From the NCBI GenBank assembly GCA_910592205.1, contig CAJVPJ010000115.1, forward strand, positions 1-43,544: a stretch of DNA of 43,544 nt. Direction: 5' to 3'. Position numbers and translations under genes: made by a program. Position 1 is the stretch's first letter. Each line of letters begins with the position of its first letter. Of the stretch, positions 35,109-43,544 are shown piece by piece. The notes beneath the pieces were generated by a model that made no database searches, was not told the origin of the DNA, and was given only the letters and a program-made list of their open reading frames with translations. The stretch is from Paraglomus occultum. Lineage: Eukaryota; Glomeromycota; Glomeromycetes; Paraglomerales; Paraglomeraceae.

Positions 35109-38100
35109 ATGGATGCTCGGAATCGCTCTTCTCTCGTCAATTCATCTCAGCTTTCCCCTTCACCTTTTAGACACAATATACCAGAGTTTTCTTCCTTCGA
35201 ACACCAAAAAGAAAACATTCTACCTCTGAAAGAAGGTCGCAGTGCAGCGTCATTGTCAGAAGTATTTTCCAAAGACCATGCTCTACGCACCACCCAGCTA
35301 GCATCCGCTCACGCAACTTTTGCTGCCGAGTTGGACACCCTCGATGAACTCGATGACCCACTTGACGTATTTAACAGATATATTAAATGGACTATCGAGA
35401 ACTATCCACAGGGACATAACCACGAATCGAACTTAATACCTTTATTAGAAAGGGCAACGAGGACGTTTAAAGACGATGAGAGGTATAAGAAGGATCCGAG
35501 ATATTTAAGGCTTTGGTTACTATATGCAAAGTATGTCGAACATCCAAGGGACATATTTGTGTTTTTGGAGAATAACGAGATCGGACAAGATCTGGCTGCC
35601 TTTTACGAAGAGTACGGGGCATTACTAGAGAGCGTGAAAAGGTGATTATACGCACTGGACTCGATTCATTTCATGCTTTACGCATGAAAATCATGTATGA
35701 CCGTATGCGGGTTTGCTGGACTTTAAGCATTTATTAATCACTAATAATGAGTAAATTTTGACTCCATTTCACACTAGATTCAAAGAAGCGGATCAAATAT
35801 ATCAATTGGGCATACACCGTCGTGCGAGACCGCTTGAAAGACTAAAACGTCGTTTTGCAGCATTTCAAGCACGCGTTACCGTCTCATACAACCCGGCTGA
35901 AACGGAAGATGTGCAGTCTTTAGATCCTCTTGCGGAGAACCCACGTCGAACTGTACTGGGAGTAAAAACAAGCGCATCGTCTACGCGATCAGCTCCACAA
36001 AATGTCTTTAATGCGAGGGACCTGAATAAAAGCAGTGCGCTGCAATCCGGAAATGAGGCAGGGAGTAGGCAAGGAGGCATGGCTAGTGGTATATCGGATA
36101 GGAAGCTGCCTATATACTATGATCCGGATGGGCAACGTGCTAGTACAGTTTTGGACGGCCCAATTTCGAATACACCGTGGCGTGACTATGGAACAGAGCT
36201 TTCGCGCAGACAAGAGAATATTCAAGAGTCTACAAAATGGAAAGGCGTCACTCTTCCCATGGGTCGTAGTCCTCGTACACCATTGTCCGAGAAGTTCCAA
36301 GTCTATTGCGATAAAGAAGAAGTAAGAGAAGTTCAATCATCCGTTGTAGAGCAGCCTCCTGACGTGAATACCTCGACAAAAGTAGACAATTCGCAATCGA
36401 AACATAATGACACTCGGAATGTTACCTCGAATACTCAAAATCCGAGTAGAGAACCAACTAAATGCGTACCATATCCTCGTTGTCACATGAAATCAACTTC
36501 CATGATATTAGCAGAGATTAAGCAATTTGGTGACAAAGTGGCAGCAGACGTATATAGTGTATACGCTGATGATGACGAATTTTGCTTTGAAGAGATAAGA
36601 GCAAATTCAAAAGGTTTATTGAACATGAAGTTTGATTGCGAAAACGTGAAAGATAGAACGTCTGAAAACGATTTGGAAATACAGAGGCGACACCAGCAAC
36701 AACAACAGCAGCAGCAACGCGATGAATATCTTGAAGAACAAAGACGACAGCAACAACAACAACTACCACAACCACAACCACAACTACAACCACAACTACA
36801 ACCACAACTACAACTACAACCACAACTACAACCACAACTACAACCACTACCACTACCACAACCACAACCACTACCACCACCACCACCACAACAACAACAA
36901 CAACAACAACAGCAGCAGCAGCAGCAACGCGATGAATATCTTGAAGAACAAAGACGACAGCAACAACAACAGCAGCAACAACATCATCATGAGCAGCAAC
37001 TACAAGGACTACAACAAGGAAAAGAACAATCACTTCCAGCCCCATCCTCATCACCACACCGACAGCATGAGCAACAACAGGAACATTGTCAAAAAGAGCA
37101 ACACCTACTGCTAGAAACACAACAACAGCAACAACTGACAAGCCCTGTTCGTAAGAATACCAGAGGGCAAGATTACTGGACTGAGTGCGATCACACTCCC
37201 ACCTGTAAGACAAAAGTTTCCCCCTTAAGTTGATGAATTGCAGCATATTCATTTTTTTAATCATATTGTCTATTCCTTTCCAACTTTTTAATCCTTTCTT
37301 AACAAAGCCACCACGACGCCAGTACGCAAACGCCAAAAGCCCTCGCCAACCATAAACACCAAACTTGCCATGGCTGATATATTGCAATTGTTCAATGAAC
37401 CTCTGCATGGAGATATGAGCGATTCTGATTCGGATATTGATTATAGTTACGCGAATCATGACTTGGCGGCAGGAAATTTGAAGGTTGACAAAGAAAATGC
37501 CACGGAGAATTCGGTATGACTAAATGAATGCTAGGTTTGTTTTGTACTTACGATATGTTATTTGATACTTACTGCAACTAATTACATTAGATCAGTCTGG
37601 ACGGAGATGACACTTTTACTTTTCGCGGCCATGATGACAGTAAGACCCCGTCAGCAGTACAGAATAGCTCCCTCTTTTCGATTTACACTGACACTACAAC
37701 TCCTGTCCGTGGTTCGCCAATATCCTCACCGTCTCTCTTGTCAACCGACTTTTCAGACACATTCGACTCAACCCTAGATCGGAACCAGTATTTTGACCGA
37801 AGGGGCGTCATAAAAACAGCAGGATTTTGTCCTTTGACACCGATTTCAGAGCGTGGATCTGAAGAAGGGACGGTTGTAAAATTGTCTTTATCTGAAACTC
37901 CTCAATCTCCTCCTCTCTCACTCATACCTCTACTCCCGCACGCGAATTTGCTTCATTCACATGATCAACCGCTTTTGACTCGTTCACCTTCACAACGAAT
38001 TACTATTATTACACCTCTTTTGCTTGACTCGTTATTGACAAGTATTTCTCCCCCGATTGAGACATATCCTGGAGTTTATTTATCGGATAAAGTTTGTGGG

Positions 38101-39336
38101 AAAGCATGGATATTTGAACGGATTGGAAAGCGCGATGGTAAAAGTAGAAGCAAGGAAATCGAAAATAGCATTCAATGTGGAGAACTTAACGATGCTGATA
38201 ATGTAACATTATTCGATGATCAATATCGAGTTGTGAGGAAGCTTGGTGAAGGTGGATATGCTCGAGTTTATCAAGTGGTTTCTGTGACAAGTCAAAAAAC
38301 GCCAAACGAACAAACTTACGCTTTAAAGCTCTCAATACCTTCGACGAAATGGGAATTCTATGTAATTCAGCAACTTCACATGCGTCTTTGTCTCCATTTT
38401 CCCTATTCTCCATATCTGGCTTCATCTTTGATCTCATCCCCCAAAACTTACATATTTCGTGATGAGTCTTACCTTTTACTTACATATCGTCCTTATGGGA
38501 CTCTTCTTGATCTAGTTAATGTGTATACACGCGAAAATTCTGTTCTTGATGAACTTCTCACACTCTTCTTCACTTCTTCACTTCTCTCTCTTCTGACCAC
38601 AATACATTCTGTTTCTATACTTCACAATGATATAAAGCCTGACAACATTCTTCTTCGTCTTGCACCTAATACTCCATTGTCATCTGACTATTGTCCGAAC
38701 CAAAACGGATGGGAGGAAAGGGGTTTGATTATGATCGATTTTGGAAGCGCTGTAGATTTGAAGTTGTTTAACAGAGAGGAAAAGTTTGAGATGGAATGGA
38801 TGGCTGATGAGGGTGACTGTACTGAGATGAGAGAAGGACGTGGTTGTAAATGGGAACAAGATTACTGGAGAGTTGCAGGTGTGATATATGTTATGTTATT
38901 TGGAGCATATATGAAGGTTACTTGTGAGGAGACACAAGGGAGTAAAAAGGGCGGTTATGGATGTAAGAATGCAAGCAGAAATGATTGTGAGGACTGCGAG
39001 GATAGCATCAAACTTGGGGTTTCCAATATAGATTTTAACAACACGGAGGTTGTTGACAAGTCTATTATACCTGCACTTTCTGATTCCATTTTAACTAAAC
39101 ATTATAAGCCAGCTCAGCCCTTTAAACGCTACTGGCAGACCAATATTTGGTCACAACTTTTTGATATTCTGCTAAATCCTTTTTTATATTCTCAAGATTG
39201 TAATACTTCATTGACATCAGAATTGATTGAATTACGAGATGAGATTGATAATTACTTGAAAGCAAACTGTGAAAAAAATGGGAAGAGTCTGAAGGGATTA
39301 TTGAGAAAGTTGGAATTAGAGTTTGAGAGTAGGTGA
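35109..39336 (+). CDS. BUB1: MadBub: spindle-checkpoint kinase BUB1/BUBR1-type
   Basis: Four exons encode 1303 aa: 35109-35641, 35778-37204, 37308-37513, 37591-39336. The protein acts at kinetochores in the spindle assembly checkpoint. Domains in order: KEN box in QKENILP (34-36); the Mad3/Bub1 TPR region (about 50-220, DPLDVFNRYIKWTIENYP, RYLRLWLLYAKYVEHP); the Bub3-binding GLEBS motif DDDEFCFEEIRA (442-453); a glutamine-rich tract (about 482-622); a second KEN box in VDKENATEN (715-717); an ABBA motif FSIYTD (751-756); and a C-terminal kinase with glycine loop LGEGGYARVY (from 940), lysine in YALKLS, HNDIKPDNILL (D1069) and IDFGSAVDL (D1105). Having both KEN boxes plus an intact kinase suggests one protein doing the work of Bub1 and Mad3/BubR1. 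The start is the first ATG, with no upstream exon needed. Confidence 0.95.
36690..37130 (+). repeat. Glutamine/proline microsatellite region inside BUB1
   Basis: CAA/CAG and CTA/CCA triplets encode poly-Q interspersed with LQPQ and PPP runs. A 52-bp block encoding QQRDEYLEEQRRQQQQ occurs at 36709-36760 and again at 36919-36970 (210-bp shift), evidence of internal duplication by slippage or unequal exchange. Every change keeps the frame. Confidence 0.9.
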
Positions 39337-40389
39337 TGTAGAGAACTGAACAATGTAATGGCGAATAAAAGTTTATGTGACAATATTTAACATATCTTGT
39401 TAGGGTAAGTTCGATACAGTTTATTAGACAATGCTATGCATATGATGGACTTGTATATTATAGTATGATAAAATCAGCCTCATTGCTACCATGCATAGTA
39501 ATTAAATTTGAAATAAAAGTCTGAAAAGTTCACCACTTCCATAGTTAATAATTGCTATATTGCTGTTCCTATTACTATAATTACTTGATTCTCTTACTGA
39601 CAACGAAGTTCAAGTTATTTCTTAAACGTTGGTTAGAATATTCATAATTACGTAATTTGTAATACTGACTCTCTTGTTGCGTGTATGTTAAGGGGGGGAA
39701 CAATTCTCAAATACTTTAGCTCGAGCCTGAATAAATGGCTGCTCCATTTCTGCATTATCATCTCGCAGTATTAGTATATACAGTACATCAGTTACCGACA
39801 GCATAATCAGTAATGCCAAGCGATAAGGCTTAGGTGCAAACTGTACGCGCCATAATTCGTCTGTCAGACTTGCTCATGCCATAATTTACTTGAAAGTAAC
39901 AGCCAGGCAATGGCTTAGATTTATTGCGGAGTTTTCCGGAACATAATATTAAACCCGTGTTTTTTGATCACTCAGGACGATTGTTTAATTGTTTATAAGT
40001 CATTAATTAATTTTCAATTGGTTTTTTTCATTGAGTTATTTCGTCTTTTGCTGAGTGGTTTATTCGGCACTGAATAGCAATTAATTACTCAAATAGTATC
40101 TTCATCGTAATAGTGCAGTACTAGAAAGACCAGACGTGTATAAAAAAGCGTAATGTTTCATCCGCTCCCAATTTATTACAATGGTTTGTCGTACGTTGCA
40201 TGTTAACAGATAAAACTCTAAGTGCATACGATTTAATCCCTAATGCACAGTTTCCGAACTTGGGACTTTTTCGGTATAAAACATTGTTTCCTAAATGATA
40301 CACATGATTAATATTTACATTGACCAATCATATTATTGATATTCTCTTTGTAAATAGAAATTTAAATCGTTCGTATTTTGTCACATGCA
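39337..40389. other. Intergenic region downstream of BUB1
   Basis: About 1 kb of AT-rich DNA with an AATAAAAG polyadenylation-like word at 39363-39370. No gene or RNA is recognised. Confidence 0.4.
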
Positions 40390-40800
40390 TGAACAATGAC
40401 CACCAGCATAGTCGTTATAATCTTTGTTTGTGTCAATTAGTCTGTAGTGGGGTAAAATAATTAATTAGCTTCATCTCTCAGGACCAATGCCAGTTAATGA
40501 AAGGATATTGTATATGACATGCCAGATAATAACTAACTTATTAGAGAAATTGCAGAGACATTTAAAGATTTTGATGAGGCGAATGCTGAAGAAATAGATG
40601 ACAACGTTGAAATTCCCTGTAAATGCCAGTATAAGTAGCGCATTAAAAGGCTTAGAAAATGTATGATTGTTTTTGTTACAACAAGAAGACACAAGTGAGC
40701 AGATAAGATTATCAAACAGTCTTGAAAATTTTGTTAATTGTAGGACAAATAGTCAAATGAGACAAACAACCATAATAATTTTAACAAACAATAATTAATG
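40390..40800 (+). pseudogene. C-terminal relic of a Tigger/pogo-type transposase
   Basis: Translated pieces read IREIAETFKDFDEANAEEID, then SISSALKGLENV, a stop, LFLLQQEDTSEQIRLSNSL and NSQMRQTTI. The 'AL..LE.V..FL.QQE....' to 'QTTI' ending is characteristic of the C-terminus of CENP-B/Tigger-like transposases. Several in-frame stops show it is dead. No terminal repeat was identified. Confidence 0.55.
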
Positions 40801-41462
40801 TAATGTGGTGTTACATGAATTACTAATTCACACGATGGTCTGGTCCCAACAACGTGCACTTAGAGGGTTGTATCTTTATTGATTAGACGAACATCATGAG
40901 AACATGTAACCTATTCTCGAACTTTTTTGTATATTAATATACTCAGAGTTTGTGCGCATCAAAAAAAAGTTTATATACGGGATGGCGTCAAATTCTATTG
41001 AAAATTGCATATGATCGGATTTTCGTAACGTATCATATTTCTCACATTTGCAAATTTCGTCTTGCGCAGAAAAATATGATAAAGTGGTGGAAAAGTTACA
41101 AGTAAAACGAGTAAACAAATTAGAAAGCAAATTAATCAAATAATATGACAACAAAAGAACAAGAACTAATTTTAGAAAAGCTAGTTTATGGAAGAGTTTA
41201 TGATCTTCTCCATGACGCGATACTGGAGCTCAAAAAAATAATAAACCAATAAATTTGACGCTATCATCAAAAGAAAGATAAAGCGTGTTTTGCATGTCAC
41301 AATACGCGGTATGTTGACGTTTTGACGCAGTATCAGACTTGCGATATAACTTGCCTATTACTGCAATGCTCGAAGAGCTTATAATTTTTAGACAACTGGT
41401 GGAGAATATAAGAGAAAGTGTAATTTGTTTATTTCAGATATTTTGTAAAGTAATCGTAATAC

Positions 41463-41905
41463 ATGGTCAACCTCGTTAATCTGGAAGCTCTGTCAAAATC
41501 CAATAATCCTTTTTGAATCCGCACTTTTAAATTACTTTGGTGAACCAGACATATCGAAAATTACCCCAATAGTAATTAAAAACGCAATCATTTATTTAAG
41601 CTAATAGACAATGATATTACTCGCCCTTGTAAACCGAACATTGACTATAAGCTGCATATTTTGGCCAATCAAACTCGCCTATGAAAAGTGCTCGCAATAT
41701 TCTTGTCTTTATACAGACATGAGTTCTGTTGAGCAAATGCGTGATAACCAAAGCGTTCTACAATGACGCCGACAGATAAAAAGCGATATGCATAAACTAA
41801 CTTGCTCAGAAAATTGAAATTGCAAAAAAACCTATAAATCCAACAATAAAAAATGTCAAGCTAGCTCGAGCACTTATTAAATGGTCTGTGTATTATATTC
41901 CCTTT
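41463..41905 (+). mobile_element. Tigger/pogo-like element fragment
   Basis: ATGGTCAACCTCGTTAATCTGG at the left matches the terminal sequence of the element at 34.3 kb. About 300 bp further, near 41763, broken coding sequence reads TPTDKKRYA then LRKLKLQKN, resembling the start of a CENP-B/pogo-type transposase. It carries several stops, and the right end is not seen. Confidence 0.5.
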
Positions 41906-41969
41906 TTTATATAGTCTGATATCCTTTCACGTGACAAGAAATATGCGTTTGTATAGAATAAATAGTCAA

Positions 41970-42083
41970 GCATTCATAAAGTCATACACGTAATTTTTAC
42001 GTCGGTGAATGGCATCAGTAACACGCTTCTCAATCCCGTCCATCAGGTCTTCCAACGTCCTCACTTGTTCCTTCGCCATCAGT
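41970..42083 (-). pseudogene. Unrecognised short coding remnant
   Basis: A 37-codon frame starting MAKEQVRTLEDLMDGIEKRV is less AT-rich than its surroundings and has protein-like, helical composition. It may be the end of a transposase or another broken gene. I do not recognise it and no start context supports a real gene. Confidence 0.2.
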
Positions 42084-43544
42084 TGCATGCACGTTATTAT
42101 GCTAATGTACTGTACAGTACGCGTAGTTAATAACTTAAATCAATATCGTAATCGGTTTATTTACACTTAGATATTACCTACTCGCAAAACTTATTGTGGC
42201 AATTACTTGCGTTATAGTTGGTGTGAACGCGATGGGCTAAACATGGATGTTCTCTCATTATGGGCTTGTGTGATTAGCGATTGTACGAATCGTGATTGTA
42301 TTAGCCCGTTACACATACGAGTCGACACGATAGCCACATGTCTAGACGAATATTTTCGACTCTACGTGTTTCTTCCAAGATGAATCTTTGTTCGAACGAA
42401 AGAACAGTAAATGCAATCTTTAAGCTTTTTAATCCTCTCGTAACAAGGAATAGTATACTTTATGTTCATTCGCTGGGACTGATGTTACGCACTAAGACGA
42501 AGAAGAAAGAGTATAAACGTCTGGTGTAAAATATATCAATGGATCGCTTGCATTAAGCTAACAATGTTTGTCATGCATTAAATCCGTACGCCCATTTCAG
42601 AAACGTTATGCGGGATAAATTGTTTTATTACATCGAACAAGCGTTAGAGGTGATATCAGCAAAAGATTCTATTTGTAAATTCCCACTTGTTACGAGAAAG
42701 CCGTTTCAAACTACAGTTAGAAATGCAAACGCGAGAATTGTTTATGTTTCGCAATTATTTATGTAAGCACTTTTGGTAATTTCTTAACTTTCAGTCAAAG
42801 CAAGGGTAAATGTACCCAAGCAATTGGTCAATAAAGATTGGATTCGAGTTCTGTCTCTTTAGTTTACAGAATGGATTCACATTTACCCGTAGCGAGTGGC
42901 GATATGCAGACAATCTACTGTATAACTAATTTATTGATTGTATGTCTAGACATGTACGCTATTAGTCCAACAATTGTTCAATTTTAAGGCTTTCATCCAA
43001 ACATGACATCCAATGGATACAAAAGCACTAACAAACTTACCACAAGGATGTAACTCTCTCTCTCTCTGTAATAAATTAATAATTAAGAAAATGCATATTA
43101 AAAATCAGACAAACCGTTTATCAGGAACATATTAGAAAGATATATACTACAACCATATCTGAATAATTTAAACAGTTAGTCTAATTAAGTGCAGCGTAAC
43201 AAGATTCGATCACTGCTTAGTATGAGTTGTACAGTAACATCAATTTATTAAGCTTAGCCGATTTTTCATTATAAATGCATTATCTTCTGATTTCCATACT
43301 AGAGACTTGTAATCAAAAACGACTGATGTATAAATGCTTTTTTGTGAGATCGGATTCGTTTTCAAATCTCAAATACTCTTCTTGGGCAATACTTGTCCAG
43401 GCCGCGTCCTTTTACCGTGATCGAGCTGACTCGGCTGTAGGTACGTCATTATTTATACTGGGCATAGCCCTCTACCAATCATCCGTTCTTTTAGCAATTA
43501 CAGGACGCTTTAAAGGGTGATCTAAACAATGGAAGCAAAAGTTT
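42084..43544. other. AT-rich terminal region, no supported gene
   Basis: Small open frames (42338-42529, 43275-43520) have no recognisable content or splice partners. A (CT)n run lies at 43051-43067. Nothing else stands out. Confidence 0.4.

Noticed and set aside
36518-37459. Long minus-strand frame opposite the BUB1 glutamine tract, rich in valine
   Set aside because: It is the antisense of CAA/CAG repeats and has no conserved features; the sense frame is clearly coding.
43275-43520. 81-codon frame near the right edge
   Set aside because: It has no recognisable motif and could be chance; the window ends too soon to test for further exons.

Overview
This window is eukaryotic, AT-rich and intron-dense, with small introns (about 50-130 nt, mostly GT-AG) and compact genes separated by decayed DNA transposons. 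The gene set (profilin, a Mad3/Bub1-type checkpoint kinase, Wee1, an FHIP protein, Sas10, an Ett1/Nro1-like protein) points to a fungus. FHIP, a U12-type AT-AC intron, Tc1/mariner and pogo/Tigger debris, and a decayed member of a 'GPP..PDLTKLSIDSFKL' protein family I associate with Mucoromycota suggest an early-diverging lineage, probably Glomeromycotina-like. That placement is inference.

Layout: 1-2.7 kb holds transposon ends, inverted and direct repeats and a broken gene. 3.1-14.2 kb holds an aldehyde dehydrogenase (+, 13 exons), a TMEM70-like mitochondrial membrane protein (-), CCA tRNA nucleotidyltransferase (+), GAR1 (+) and an FHIP protein (-). 15.1-16.3 kb holds a broken repeat-protein gene and a complete 698-bp Tc1/mariner deletion derivative. 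18.4-31.9 kb holds a CLC chloride transporter (+, 21 exons), Sas10/Utp3 (-), a Tc1 relic and a Tigger-like MITE, an ETT1/Nro1-like gene (+), profilin (-), the TRAPP subunit TRAPPC2L/Tca17 (+) and Wee1 kinase (-). 34.3-34.9 kb is a Tigger-like relic. 35.1-39.3 kb holds a full-length MadBub/BUB1 kinase (+). 39.3 kb to the end has no gene I can support, only Tigger-like relics.

All exon models were built by hand. Each model's exon lengths sum to a multiple of three and each junction restores a family-typical protein frame. Genes alternate strands almost perfectly, so most neighbours are divergent (sharing promoters) or convergent (sharing terminators). There is no operon-like logic, but two mitotic kinases, wee1 and bub1, are divergent neighbours and each has the same GACGCGTCA (MluI cell-cycle box) near its start. 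Three genes serve RNA metabolism (CCA1, GAR1, SAS10).

Most notable: a textbook AT-AC U12-type intron in the CLC gene; an apparently unduplicated MadBub gene keeping two KEN boxes, an ABBA motif, the GLEBS motif and an intact kinase; a Sas10 lacking the central Sas10/Utp3 domain; two GC-AG introns; and three introns that are multiples of three with no stop, so they hide inside open reading frames.
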